Shown in pieces: positions 17,479-25,488 of a stretch of DNA of 64,000 nucleotides. The notes beneath the pieces are model-generated. The model was not told the DNA's origin, did no database searches, and was given only the letters and a program-made list of their open reading frames with translations. The stretch is from assembly GCF_026342435.1 (NCBI RefSeq), contig NZ_JAPEMT010000004.1:677626-741625 (forward strand), in the 5' to 3' direction. This stretch comes from Streptomyces sp. NBC_00237. GTDB lineage: Bacteria > Actinomycetota > Actinomycetes > Streptomycetales > Streptomycetaceae. Both the position numbers and the translations under genes were made by a program. The first letter of the stretch is position 1, and every line of letters starts with the position of its first letter.

Positions 17479-17918
17479 CACGACCTCCCCGCGGGGAGCT
17501 GGAAGGAACACCATGTCCGCGTGCCGCACTCGCTGACACCCCAGTCGTCCGCAAGGCCATCAACCAGATACAGACCCCGACCGCTTTCATCGTCGTCACT
17601 CACGGGGCGCAGCCGTGCCGGAGTCGAGGAGCCGTCGGTCACCTGGACATGCAGCTTGTCGGCGGAGTACGACACCCGCAGTTCGACAGGGTGCTGCGCC
17701 TTCCCGTGCCGGATGGCATTGGTGACCAGCTCCGACACGACCAGCGTGGCAACATCGACCAAATCGTCGAGCCTCCAGTGACGCAGTTTTGCGGTCGTGA
17801 TCCGCCGCATCTGCCCGACGCGAGACTCCTCGGGGGCAAAGGCCACGGCGAAGCCGTCTCGTACGTCTCGTCTGAGCGGTATGAAGGTCGAGGCGAGCGT
17901 GGTCGCCGGTGCACTCAC
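17478..17918 (-). CDS. Anti-sigma-factor-type ATP-binding protein (HATPase_c_2, RsbW/SpoIIAB-like)
   Basis: A 146-residue single GHKL ATPase domain. The N box ELVTNAIRHG, G1 VTDGSS and G2 GRGLYLVDGLADDWG are all present. In Streptomyces such proteins act as serine kinases or anti-sigma factors on STAS-domain antagonists. GTG 17918 overlaps the stop of the oxygenase gene (GTGA); GTG 17921 is an alternative. No sigma factor or STAS partner is adjacent, though a STAS-like gene lies far away in the prophage. It may tie expression of the lanthipeptide operon to a stress or development switch. Confidence 0.88.
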   Translation of the reverse strand: MSAPATTLASTFIPLRRDVRDGFAVAFAPEESRVGQMRRITTAKLRHWRLDDLVDVATLVVSELVTNAIRHGKAQHPVELRVSYSADKLHVQVTDGSSTPARLRPVSDDDESGRGLYLVDGLADDWGVSECGTRTWCSFQLPAGRS

Positions 17919-18724
17919 CACTGCCCGCTCCCGCCCACCGGGACCGCACGTCGGGCCGCCGCGTCCGGAACGAACCCTTCAGGGAGGACGAACCGGGGCT
18001 GGCCCAGTGCCCGCCAGCACACCCGGTCCCCGGTGAACGCCGTCCGTGCGTGGAGCCACCGGCTGTTGTCCAGCACGTACCCCTGCCCCGGCAGGAGCGG
18101 CAACCGCACCTGCTGGCGCTGGAGCGCGGTACGGAGCACCGGGAGGTGAGGTTGCACGATCGGGCTGAACCGGGCCAGTCCGTCCAGCCGCAGCCGTACG
18201 GCCACCCGATGGTCGTCGTAGACGGTGAAGACCTGAGACGGATGCCCGTCACCACCGCCGAAGTAGGCGGTGCACCGCTGGCTGAGCACCCGGACCGACG
18301 TGGGGGAGCGCGTGAGGAGGTCGGCGTGCACAGCACGCCCGTCAACGAGAATGCTGTCGCCGCCGCTTTCGGCGGCCTGCCCGCAGACCAGCAGCATCAG
18401 CCGGGGCGGAACCGGGATACCGGAGCGTTCGGTGTGCGGTTCCAGGCCACCGTTCCCGAGCCCCGCGAACCCGGCACGCCCCGCATGTCGGCGGGTGTCG
18501 CGCAGGGTGGTGAGGCCGTCGGAGTCGGAGTCGCGATGCGCGGCGACCGTCATGATCCGGGCGGCCAGCGCCAGGACATCGGTACGCGAAGCGACCCCCG
18601 TCAGCACCACGAGACCGCTGTCGCGCAGCCCCGCAGTGATGCGGTCTGTCGCGCCGGGAAGGGAAGCGTTGACGCAGTGGTGGGCCAGAGCTGCTTGCGT
18701 CTGCTGCGGGGGAAGACGGCGCAT
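17915..18724 (-). CDS. Fe(II)/2-oxoglutarate dioxygenase, TauD / clavaminate synthase-like
   Basis: A 269-residue oxygenase. The facial triad is visible as His97-x-Glu99 (PHTERSG) and distal His225 (DNSRWLHARTAF), with an Arg-rich strand (GQPRF) at the position of the 2-oxoglutarate-binding residue. Members hydroxylate or desaturate amino acids, often at the beta carbon. ATG 18724 has AAGGAGT seven bases upstream. It is the first gene of the lanthipeptide operon and is coupled to the ATPase gene. It could oxidise a residue of the lanthipeptide, or a free amino acid; the former is inference from position. The Glu instead of Asp in the HxD/E motif is normal for this branch. Confidence 0.87.
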   Translation of the reverse strand: MRRLPPQQTQAALAHHCVNASLPGATDRITAGLRDSGLVVLTGVASRTDVLALAARIMTVAAHRDSDSDGLTTLRDTRRHAGRAGFAGLGNGGLEPHTERSGIPVPPRLMLLVCGQAAESGGDSILVDGRAVHADLLTRSPTSVRVLSQRCTAYFGGGDGHPSQVFTVYDDHRVAVRLRLDGLARFSPIVQPHLPVLRTALQRQQVRLPLLPGQGYVLDNSRWLHARTAFTGDRVCWRALGQPRFVLPEGFVPDAAARRAVPVGGSGQW

Positions 18725-18889
18725 CACGTGACTCCTTGGCGTGGGTTGGAACACCAACCTGGAACGGTGTCGGCCGGGGGTAAAGCGACAGATTGTCGAC
18801 TCGGCCAAATCGCCCACAACGCACGCCTGTTGCCGCTTGCGTGCTACGTTCCGAAGACTCCCCAACCGCTGTGACCGTGAGGGACCGCG
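18725..18889. promoter_or_regulatory. Divergent control region between the lanthipeptide operon and the NUDIX/regulator genes
   Basis: 165 bp separate the two start codons. An inverted repeat CGACA-GAT-TGTCG (18786-18798) lies near the middle and could be an operator for one of the nearby HTH proteins. A -10-like TACGTT is at 18845-18850 for the + strand gene. I could not define -35 boxes with confidence. Confidence 0.4.
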
Positions 18890-19312
18890 ATGGCCTACAC
18901 GCCTCCCACCTGGCCCGTCTCCGTCAAGGGTGTCGCCCTGGACGCACATGGCCGGGTGCTGCTGCTGAAGAACGAACGCGAAGAGTGGGAGCTGCCCGGC
19001 GGACGCCTGGAACCCACCGACCTCTCCCCGGAGGAGACGGTGGTCCGCGAGGTCAGCGAAGAATCCGGGTGGGTGGTCAAAGCCGGGCCCCTGCTGGACG
19101 TCTGGATCTACCAGCCGCTCCCGGAAACGAACCCGGACCGCCGCGTCGTGATCGTCACCTACGGGTGCACCGTCCTCACCCCCGACACCGCACCCGTCCT
19201 GAGCCACGAACATAAGCAGATCGGCCTCTTCACCGCGGGCGAAGTCTCCGCACTGCGCATGCCCGACGGCTACAAGCAGTCCATCGCCACCTGGTACCAG
19301 ACTCAGGAGTAG
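18890..19312 (+). CDS. NUDIX hydrolase
   Basis: A 140-residue single NUDIX domain. The box is seen as ELPGGRLEP followed by ETVVREVSEESGW, with the REVSEESG catalytic helix intact and a short insertion after GGRLE. It would hydrolyse a nucleoside-diphosphate-X compound with Mg2+. ATG 18890 has GAGGGA upstream. The XRE regulator starts 6 bp after its stop, so they are co-transcribed, divergent from the lanthipeptide operon. The substrate is unknown. NUDIX-XRE pairs are common beside Streptomyces RiPP clusters, but a direct role is unproven. Confidence 0.9.
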   Translation: MAYTPPTWPVSVKGVALDAHGRVLLLKNEREEWELPGGRLEPTDLSPEETVVREVSEESGWVVKAGPLLDVWIYQPLPETNPDRRVVIVTYGCTVLTPDTAPVLSHEHKQIGLFTAGEVSALRMPDGYKQSIATWYQTQE

Positions 19313-19318
19313 CGACCT

Positions 19319-20482
19319 ATGAGCGACCGCCAGGAAGCGAGGGGGCCGTCGGCCCGCCACGCCCTGTGGCACTGGGCAACACCCCAGGCTCAACTGCTCC
19401 TCGCGGCCCGTGAACTCGGGCCCATCCTGCGGTTCTACCGGGCTGTGCACGGCATCAACCAGACCGAACTTGGCACCCTGCTCGGCTACGACAAGACGAT
19501 GGTCTCGGCCATGGAGCTGGGCAAACGCGCCCTGAACGACACCACCGCCCGCCGCCACGTTGCAGAAAGACTGCGGATTCCCCCGCACGTCCTTGGCATC
19601 ACCGACCCCGCCGACACCGACCACCGGGCGATGCTCCAGTTCGGGCAGTCCACCGTCCGCCTCGCCGAGATCGCCCGTCAGTCCGGCCACGCCTCCGAAG
19701 CCGTCGCCGAACTGTGGCCGCTGGTGGCCCGCCTGGAAGCCCGCGTCGAAGACGGACACACCGAACGCGACGTCCTGCGCCTCCTCGCCGAAGCACGCGT
19801 CGGACTCGGCGTCGCCCTCGGCAACGTACTGCCCGAGGAACGCCTGCCCACCGCAGCGAGCTGGACCGGCAAGAGCCTCCAGATCGCCCACTACTTCGAC
19901 GACCCCGCCTTCACCTCCCAAATCCTGCGGATGCACGGCAACGAACTCCGCAAAGCCCACCTGACCGGGGCCGCAGTCCACCGCCTGCAACAGGCCGTCA
20001 CCCTCGCCCCGGACGACACCGCCCGCGCCGCCGCCCTGCCTCTTCTCGCCCGCGCCGCCGGCGCCCTCCACGACCAGAACCTGTTCGACACGGTGGTGCG
20101 CGAGACGGACCGGCTCCTGGAGCGGGCCGAGCACACGTCGCTGTTCAACCCGTTCGCCCTCCACGAGATCCGACTCCGCGGCCTCGTCTCGACCGGACGG
20201 CAGGACATCGCCATAAGGCTCGTCGACCAGACACCGGACCACGTGGGAACCGGCGCGCAGTGGGCCGTGATCGCCCGCATCACCTGCGCCCGCGTACGAC
20301 TCCTCGGCGGGGACCACACCGGAGCCGAAGACTCCCTCACAGCAGCCCTCACCGAAGCAGTCCGCCAACGCCTCCCGCACCAACTGCAACGCATCATCCG
20401 CACGGCCGCCGACCACCTTCCCGACGTACGGGACGCAGCAGGGACGGCCCTTGACGGCATACGGCGCGAGATGGCCGCGTAG
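19319..20482 (+). CDS. XRE-family regulator with TPR-like C-terminal domain
   Basis: A 387-residue protein. The HTH is at about residues 36-75 (GINQTELGTLLGYDKTMVSA), after LGPILRFYRAVH. The remainder is a chain of Ala-rich helix pairs typical of TPR sensing domains in Streptomyces XRE regulators. It begins 6 bp after the NUDIX gene. It may control the divergent lanthipeptide operon through the 18725-18889 region. Antisense open frames over this gene are very long but lack coding character. Confidence 0.87.
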   Translation: MSDRQEARGPSARHALWHWATPQAQLLLAARELGPILRFYRAVHGINQTELGTLLGYDKTMVSAMELGKRALNDTTARRHVAERLRIPPHVLGITDPADTDHRAMLQFGQSTVRLAEIARQSGHASEAVAELWPLVARLEARVEDGHTERDVLRLLAEARVGLGVALGNVLPEERLPTAASWTGKSLQIAHYFDDPAFTSQILRMHGNELRKAHLTGAAVHRLQQAVTLAPDDTARAAALPLLARAAGALHDQNLFDTVVRETDRLLERAEHTSLFNPFALHEIRLRGLVSTGRQDIAIRLVDQTPDHVGTGAQWAVIARITCARVRLLGGDHTGAEDSLTAALTEAVRQRLPHQLQRIIRTAADHLPDVRDAAGTALDGIRREMAA

Positions 20483-21108
20483 GGCAACCGGCACCGCTCT
20501 CCGGACACTGGCAAAGACGCTGCCCGACCCGGCCTGCTTGTCCACCAGCTCCGTCTGCTGGTCCAACTGGTGCTTCGCGCCCAGCGGCCCAGGTGCATCA
20601 GGGTCGAACGCGGTGTCGAATCTGGTTACTTCGGTCAACATGAGAGTTCCTGACGGCAGGCGCTGTTACGGGCGGCATGTGACGTTCGGAAGGTTCGACA
20701 GCGTGCTGCTTCCGCAGGTATCACCGCCATCGCACGACGGGTGCCACCCGCATCTCATCCGCGTGCCGCAGACACACAGGTGCTCGGGTGGAGTGCGTGA
20801 CGGGGGCTCCAGCGCAACCGGTCGGGCACTGATCCAGGTGGTCAGAGTCCCCGAGCGGGTGAGAACTCCGTGCCTATCCCCGAGAAGCTCGCAGTATGGA
20901 AGACGCCCTCAACCGACCCGACGCAGGCGGTGAACACCGCAGAGACCACCTGGTAGTGCCGCGGGGATACCACTGGGATGACACCTTCGCGCCATCTCGC
21001 CACAACTGGCCTGCACAACAAGCCGCTTGAGGTATTCATGAACGCGACGGAAGCGTCCTGTTTGAGCTCGCAGCCACCTGCCGAGCAGGCCGAAAGGAAC
21101 CTGTCGCC
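20483..21108 (+). other. 626-bp intergenic region without a supported gene
   Basis: Open frames on both strands here have poor codon pattern and no motif. A minus-strand frame beginning at 20641 (MLTEVTRFDTAFDPDAPG) has no stop before running through two well-supported genes, so it is not accepted. The region probably holds the promoter of the downstream regulator, which has GAAAGGAA as its binding site for ribosomes. No strong hairpin was found. Confidence 0.5.
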
Positions 21109-22545
21109 ATGGCGGGGAAGACACTGCTCTGGTCACTCACCACGGCCACGGGCACGACCTACAAGATGTTCAAGCACGCCTACGAGCGCACCGCGCGGGA
21201 AATGGCCCGAGACTCCGGCGACCAGACCCTCCGATCCGCCACCGTCTCGGAGCAGACCTACCGCCGATGGACATCCGGGAACATCCAGACGCTCCCCGCA
21301 CAGCCAGCACCGCTCGTTCTCGCCCGCATGTTCCCCGGCTGCACCGCGCGGCAACTCCTCGACACCCCAGAATCCCCGGCTCGAACCCACGCTGTGGAAA
21401 TGCATCACGCACCTGCGCCCTATGGAGGCACTGGCCCTCTTCTGCCTCCGGCGGAGTCCACACCGCACCGGTATACGTCCGGAGTCCCGGGCGCTGAGAC
21501 GGCTGGCCCCTACCGTGGCCCAAGCGACGAGCGGGCCCAGCAGTTCGGCACTTCTCCTGCGCCCGTCTTCCACCGCGAAGACGACTGGATCGACATGTTC
21601 CGACGCCGCGTCGACAGGACCCTTGCCGCCGGAAGCGTCAGTTCCCGTCAACTCGACCTCCTTGACGAACGACTCCTCCTCCACCGCCACCAGTACATAA
21701 GCCGCCCCCCGCGCGAAATGCTCATGGCACTGCTGGAAGACCTCCGAGAAGTACAACTGCTCGCCTCCGAGCGGCAGCCCGCCGCAACCCAACTGCGGCT
21801 CTCCGAGATGACGTCAGTCCTCGCGACCCTCGTCGCCGACGCCCTGATGAAACTCGGCAGCCTCCGCCAGGCCAGCGACTGGTACGCCACCGCGCTGACT
21901 GCCGCGGACGACAGCCGGAACCTTGACATGAGGGCGCGAGTCCGGGTTCAAGCCGCCATGCTCCCGTACTACTACGGGCCCCTCGACGAAGCCGTCCGAC
22001 TGGCGGCAGAAGCCCGCACCCTCCTCCAAGAACAAGGAAGCGGCGCATCCACCCTTGCCTTCGCCGCAGCGGCCGAGGCCCGCGCCCGCGCCCGAAACGG
22101 CGACACAGAGGGCGCCTTGCGCATCATGCATCTCGCCGAGGACGCCTTCGCATCCGCCGCCCCCACACAGGCGACAGACGCATGGGCCTTCCCCGAACGC
22201 CGTTTCCTGCTCTACCTCAGCGGCATCCTCACCTACCTCAACCACACCCGCGAGGCGGAAAAGATCCAGAATCGCGCCCTCAGCCTCTACGCCGCCCAGC
22301 AAGGCAGCATCGACCCCGCACTGCTGAACATCGAGCGCGCACTCTGCCTCGCCAGGGATCATCACCTCAGCGAAGCCTTCACCCTCGCCGGCCGCGCCTA
22401 CCTCGACGTACCCGCCGACCACCGCACACAGATCCTCGGGGCCAGAGCCCAAGACGTCCTGAACGCCGCACCACAGCAGATGCGCACCGTCCGAGCAGGC
22501 ATTGAACTCCAGGAGATCCTGGCCCTGCCCCGCGGAAGCCAGTGA
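21109..22545 (+). CDS. HTH regulator with long TPR-type C-terminus
   Basis: A 478-residue protein. The N-terminal 80 residues (KMFKHAYERTAREMA, then VSEQTYRRWTSGNIQTLP) match the divergent HTH of a widespread Streptomyces family in which the domain is followed by a Pro-rich linker and a helical repeat region. Here the linker is residues 90-160 and the helical repeats run to the end. The start ATG 21109 has GAAAGGAA eight bases upstream. Its stop overlaps the start of the phosphotransferase (GTGA), so the two are coupled; in this family such coupling often links the regulator to the enzyme. Confidence 0.8.
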   Translation: MAGKTLLWSLTTATGTTYKMFKHAYERTAREMARDSGDQTLRSATVSEQTYRRWTSGNIQTLPAQPAPLVLARMFPGCTARQLLDTPESPARTHAVEMHHAPAPYGGTGPLLPPAESTPHRYTSGVPGAETAGPYRGPSDERAQQFGTSPAPVFHREDDWIDMFRRRVDRTLAAGSVSSRQLDLLDERLLLHRHQYISRPPREMLMALLEDLREVQLLASERQPAATQLRLSEMTSVLATLVADALMKLGSLRQASDWYATALTAADDSRNLDMRARVRVQAAMLPYYYGPLDEAVRLAAEARTLLQEQGSGASTLAFAAAAEARARARNGDTEGALRIMHLAEDAFASAAPTQATDAWAFPERRFLLYLSGILTYLNHTREAEKIQNRALSLYAAQQGSIDPALLNIERALCLARDHHLSEAFTLAGRAYLDVPADHRTQILGARAQDVLNAAPQQMRTVRAGIELQEILALPRGSQ

Positions 22546-23477
22546 CACACCTGCTCGACATCCCGCAGCCTGTCCCTATGACAGCACCGATCCACGGCGG
22601 CTACACCGAACACGAGATGACCGACCTGTTGACCCGCACCTGTGAAGCAGCAGGTCTCGACGCCACCGGGGCCGTCCTCCTGAGAGGACAGACAAACGCC
22701 GTCCTGCGACTCGCACACGACCCCGTCGTGGTGAAGATCGCCAGAAAGGGAACCCCGGCAACCACCGTCACCCGCACCGTGCGCTTCGTGCAGTGGCTCA
22801 TGGAACTCGGCTTCCCCACCGTCCCCCTACACCGCCCCGACCTTCAACCAGTTTCTCTCGGTGAACAGTCGGCCACCCTGTGGACGTACCTGCACCAGCC
22901 CAGCCACCCCGTCGCCGCGCAAGCCCTCGCGAAACCCCTCAGCACCCTGCACAGCCTCGGAAACCCACCCGTCCAGCTTCCTCACCTCGACGTCTGCACA
23001 GCGATCCGCCGCTCCCTGAACGCGACCACCACCCTGCCGCAAGATGACTTGGACTACCTACACAAGCGCGTCGACACCCTCGACCGCCAACTCGCCGAAG
23101 TCCGCTTCGAGATGCCCCGTTCAGTTCTCCAGGGCGACCCCCAGCACGGCAACGCACTCCACGACGGAGATCGAGCAGTCCTCTGCGACTGGGACAGCGC
23201 CACCATCGGACATCCGGAATGGGATCTCGTTACCGTCGAAGTGCATTGCCGCCGCTTCGGCTACGACACTGCCCACTACGCCAGTTTCGCTGACGCCTAC
23301 GGCTGGGACATCCGGCAGTGGGCGGGGTACCGGGTACTTCGCGACCTGAGGGAACTTCGCATGATCACCACAAACGCCCGCAAAGCCACCCATGAGCCCG
23401 CAAAGGCGGCGGAAATTCGGAGCAGGATCGCAGCAGACCGTTCTGGCGATCATCACTTGCGATGGAACATCCTTTAG
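22542..23477 (+). CDS. APH-family aminoglycoside/choline phosphotransferase-like kinase
   Basis: A 311-residue small-molecule kinase of the APH fold. The catalytic loop LQGDPQHGNAL (Brenner-like, Asp in GDPQHGN) and the metal-binding CDWDSATIGHPEWDL are intact, and VVKIARKG holds the ATP-binding Lys. It phosphorylates a hydroxylated small molecule; whether it gives antibiotic resistance cannot be told. GTG 22542 overlaps the regulator stop; an in-frame ATG at 22578 is an alternative. It is the last chromosomal gene before the prophage lysis genes, which approach from the other strand. Confidence 0.88.
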   Translation: MTHLLDIPQPVPMTAPIHGGYTEHEMTDLLTRTCEAAGLDATGAVLLRGQTNAVLRLAHDPVVVKIARKGTPATTVTRTVRFVQWLMELGFPTVPLHRPDLQPVSLGEQSATLWTYLHQPSHPVAAQALAKPLSTLHSLGNPPVQLPHLDVCTAIRRSLNATTTLPQDDLDYLHKRVDTLDRQLAEVRFEMPRSVLQGDPQHGNALHDGDRAVLCDWDSATIGHPEWDLVTVEVHCRRFGYDTAHYASFADAYGWDIRQWAGYRVLRDLRELRMITTNARKATHEPAKAAEIRSRIAADRSGDHHLRWNIL

Positions 23478-23527
23478 CCCACGGAGGCCCGGCCCCAGAG
23501 CCCACCCACCACTGGTTGAGCGCAGGG

Positions 23528-23569
23528 CAGTGCTCACCACCGCCTCACGTGAGTCGGTGGTGAGCACTG
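23528..23569. terminator. 42-bp near-perfect palindrome, bidirectional terminator between host gene and prophage
   Basis: The outer arms are CAGTGCTCACCACCG (23528-23542) and its exact complement (23555-23569). The centre is the palindrome CTCACGTGAG, and only one pair (23543/23554) is mismatched. It lies between the convergent phosphotransferase and holin genes and would stop both transcripts. Confidence 0.7.
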
Positions 23570-23594
23570 GCCACAGCTGCCGCACCGGTCGGCC

Positions 23595-23657
23595 CCGAGT
23601 GGAACGTTCCACTCGGCCCACCGGCCGCAAGGCGGCAGGAGCGGGGAACGTTCCCCG
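23595..23657. repeat. Two perfect palindromes sharing the core GGAACGTTCC
   Basis: Palindrome A (23595-23616, 22 bp) has arms CCGAGTGGAAC / GTTCCACTCGG. Palindrome B (23642-23657, 16 bp) has arms CGGGGAAC / GTTCCCCG. Both are perfect, have no loop, and share a 10-bp core. Their centres are 44 bp apart, about four helical turns. This looks more like paired protein-binding sites than terminators. They sit at the host-prophage border. Confidence 0.55.
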
Positions 23658-23663
23658 GTGGTA

Positions 23664-23945
23664 TTAGCCCTGGAGCGTAGTGATGTCTGCTGGTTCTGCC
23701 GGTTCTGCATGACGGACAGAGGGCTCAGGCGCGGACTCGCTGCGGTAGAGCCACTCCGGGAGCAGCTGGTGGACGACCGGCAAGGCCATCACTCGGGTGA
23801 TGCCTGCCGCGACCGCCACTGCCACCGCCACACCGGCAGTGGACTGCGGAATCCCGGACGCGTCGATGATCAGCGGCAGTGCAGCCGCGACACCCAGGAG
23901 GGTCTGAAGGCCGGTACGAAGGGTTCTCTGGTTGGCGTCGGACAT
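23664..23945 (-). CDS. Phage holin
   Basis: A 93-residue protein. Two hydrophobic segments are visible: about residues 12-30 (LQTLLGVAAALPLIIDASG) and 37-52 (AGVAVAVAVAAGITRVMA), then a charged, Pro/Glu-rich cytoplasmic tail. AGGAG precedes ATG 23945. It lies 11 bp downstream of the endolysin gene, the normal place for a holin in actinophages, and would form membrane lesions that release or activate the amidase. It is the last prophage gene on this side. Confidence 0.85.
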   Translation of the reverse strand: MSDANQRTLRTGLQTLLGVAAALPLIIDASGIPQSTAGVAVAVAVAAGITRVMALPVVHQLLPEWLYRSESAPEPSVRHAEPAEPADITTLQG

Positions 23946-23956
23946 GAGGGTGTCTC

Positions 23957-24715
23957 CTACTTCGCGGGAATCTTGAGGGTCTGGCCCGGGTGGATGGTGA
24001 ATGGCTTGACGATGTTGTTCTCGCGGGCGAGGGCCTGCCAGTTCACGCCGAGCCGCTCACCGATTCCGGAGAGGGTGTCGCCGCCGCGCACCGTGTACGT
24101 CGAAGAACCGGAAGCACCCGGCTTGCCCTTGAGCCGGGCGGCGACGTGCTGACGGAGCCCGCTCATGGCGAAGCCCTTCGGATCGACCTTCCCCGGCTGC
24201 CACTCCAGGTGACCGATGACGCTCGCCGCACCCCAGCCGTGCGCCCGGCACAGGGCCGTCGAGACACGCTCGATGGCCTCCAGCTGGGCCGCCGTCCACG
24301 GGTCACGGCCGTCGCCGAGGTTTTCGCATTCCCAACCGTAAAAGTGCGGATTGCCGTCTTTGTCGGCCCTCGCCGCGCGGGGCAGCGGCTTCTCGGCGAT
24401 GACCGCCTGGAGGACCGCGCTGTCGCCCTTGCCCGCATGATTCGCCCGGCCGTGGCCGATCAGGTAGACCGTGCCGTCCTTCGCGATAACCCCATGGCAC
24501 AGAGGGCCCGGCAGGTCCGAGTACCCGTTCTCGCAGATGCTGACCGTGCTGTTCGTTCCAGACGTGACGGTGTGGTGGATCATCACCCCGTGCGTCGGCC
24601 CCCATGGACCCTTCGCGTTGCGGTTGTGGGTTTGCCAGCCGGGCCGCTCGATCACGCGGACGCCTTCGGCCTGTAGTGCTGCGACCAGACGGTCAGCAGT
24701 TAGTGGTGTCGCCAC
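23957..24715 (-). CDS. Endolysin: N-acetylmuramoyl-L-alanine amidase with LysM domain
   Basis: A 252-residue protein. The PGRP/amidase-2 domain (residues ~1-195) shows the zinc and catalytic residues in MIHHTV (His47-48), HFYGWECENLG and GHLEWQPGKVDP (His169, Lys176). The C-terminal LysM (205-251, TYTVRGGDTLSGIGERLG) binds the cell wall. It cleaves the amide between muramic acid and the stem peptide. GTG 24715 is chosen because the protein then begins VATPLTADRLVAAL, the common start of actinophage homologues; the open frame from 24802 overlaps the previous gene. No signal peptide, so it depends on the holin. Confidence 0.93.
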   Translation of the reverse strand: MATPLTADRLVAALQAEGVRVIERPGWQTHNRNAKGPWGPTHGVMIHHTVTSGTNSTVSICENGYSDLPGPLCHGVIAKDGTVYLIGHGRANHAGKGDSAVLQAVIAEKPLPRAARADKDGNPHFYGWECENLGDGRDPWTAAQLEAIERVSTALCRAHGWGAASVIGHLEWQPGKVDPKGFAMSGLRQHVAARLKGKPGASGSSTYTVRGGDTLSGIGERLGVNWQALARENNIVKPFTIHPGQTLKIPAK

Positions 24716-24771
24716 CTTGGTACTCGAATCTCCCCGCGCCCGAGTCGTCCCGTGGTGCTTGCTGGTGGTCC

Positions 24772-25131
24772 CTACTTCGCGGTGCCCGCCGAGAGCAGCC
24801 ACAGCTGCAACGCCATCAGCAGCAGCGGCGCGACGAACGAGCTGATCACCAGACGACGTGTTGCCGCAGCCGCGGCTTGGTCCTCGCGCCGCTGCCCCTC
24901 GCCGCGCTCGGTGATCTGGTCGTGCTCGCTCCGCAGGCCGGCGAGCCCAGCCTCGACCTGTCCGATGCGTTGCTCGGTTGCCCGCTGGTCGGCCCGGTAG
25001 ACGTCCTGCGTGACCACCTGGTCCAGGCGGGCGGCGAGCTGGGCGAGGTCACCGCGCAGGTCCTCGCGCAGTTGTGAGACGGCGCGGTGCAGCTCCCACA
25101 GGGTGGGTTCGGCGCTTGGCGGCACGGACAC
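24772..25131 (-). CDS. Coiled-coil phage protein with C-terminal membrane anchor
   Basis: A 119-residue protein. Residues 10-85 form a charged coiled coil (LREDLRGDLAQLAARLDQVV), and residues ~97-114 are a single membrane segment (ISSFVAPLLLMALQLWLL). GTG 25131 has GGAGG five to six bases upstream; the open frame to 25161 is less likely. It lies first in the lysis group, behind its own proposed promoter. Similar small proteins are found beside lysins in Streptomyces phages and may be a second holin, spanin-like or pinholin partner. Confidence 0.75.
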   Translation of the reverse strand: MSVPPSAEPTLWELHRAVSQLREDLRGDLAQLAARLDQVVTQDVYRADQRATEQRIGQVEAGLAGLRSEHDQITERGEGQRREDQAAAAATRRLVISSFVAPLLLMALQLWLLSAGTAK

Positions 25132-25230
25132 CGCAGTCCTCCAACAGCCCCACGCCTGCACGTCAGCCTACGGGGGCGGGGACCACACCTGAACGTTTAG
25201 GTGTGCTAGCCCACCCCAACATCGAAATCA

Positions 25231-25258
25231 ATACTAGCTTTGACCCTTATAACTTGAA
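25231..25258 (-). promoter_or_regulatory. Candidate promoter for the lysis genes
   Basis: On the minus strand, TTCAAG (25258-25253) and TAGTAT (25236-25231) are separated by 16 bp; TAGTAT agrees well with the streptomycete housekeeping -10 consensus. It lies in an AT-rich stretch, unusual here, about 100 bp before the 119-aa gene, and downstream of two terminator hairpins. A second weaker pair (TTGATT, 17 bp, TAGCAC) lies just behind it. A run of eight C then seven G (25264-25278) stands just upstream. Confidence 0.5.
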
Positions 25259-25395
25259 GGGTTCCCCCCCCGGGGGGGTGTCCCGTCTAGTAGATTGGGA
25301 GTCACCCGCCAACAACAGATGTGAAGTTCAGCATCAACTTCTCATCAATTTATGCATCTCTGACCGCCAACAGAGCTGCCTTCAATCCCGGTAGA

Positions 25396-25429
25396 AAGCC
25401 CTGCTCCGGCTCAGGCTGGAGCAGGGCTT
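25396..25429 (-). terminator. Hairpin terminator before the lysis promoter
   Basis: Perfect 12-bp stem AAGCCCTGCTCC / GGAGCAGGGCTT (25396-25407 with 25418-25429), 10-nt loop. It is the second of two hairpins ending the tail transcript before the lysis genes. Confidence 0.75.
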
Positions 25430-25449
25430 CCGGGAGCGGGCACCGTACG

Positions 25450-25488
25450 GCTGGCGACCACGGTGTTGAGACCACCGTGGTCGCCAGC
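25450..25488 (-). terminator. Hairpin terminator touching the stop codon of the 38-aa membrane protein
   Basis: Perfect 16-bp stem (25450-25465 with 25473-25488), arms GCTGGCGACCACGGTG and complement, loop TTGAGAC. The last paired base is also the last base of the stop codon of the small gene, so termination immediately follows translation. Confidence 0.8.

Noticed and set aside
17915..20641. A 908-codon minus-strand open frame covering the oxygenase and the antisense of NUDIX and XRE genes
   Set aside because: Only its 3' part from 18724 has coding features; the rest is an antisense shadow produced by high GC. Its first residues (MLTEVTRFDTAFDPDAPG) looked like a leader peptide but there is no stop that would end a short gene.
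20483..21108. Several 60-160 codon frames in the gap before the second regulator
   Set aside because: No codon bias, no ribosome-binding sites and no recognisable domains.
23595..23657. CRISPR-like repeat array
   Set aside because: Only two palindromes with a shared 10-bp core; no regular repeats and spacers, and no cas genes. No CRISPR array was seen anywhere in the window.
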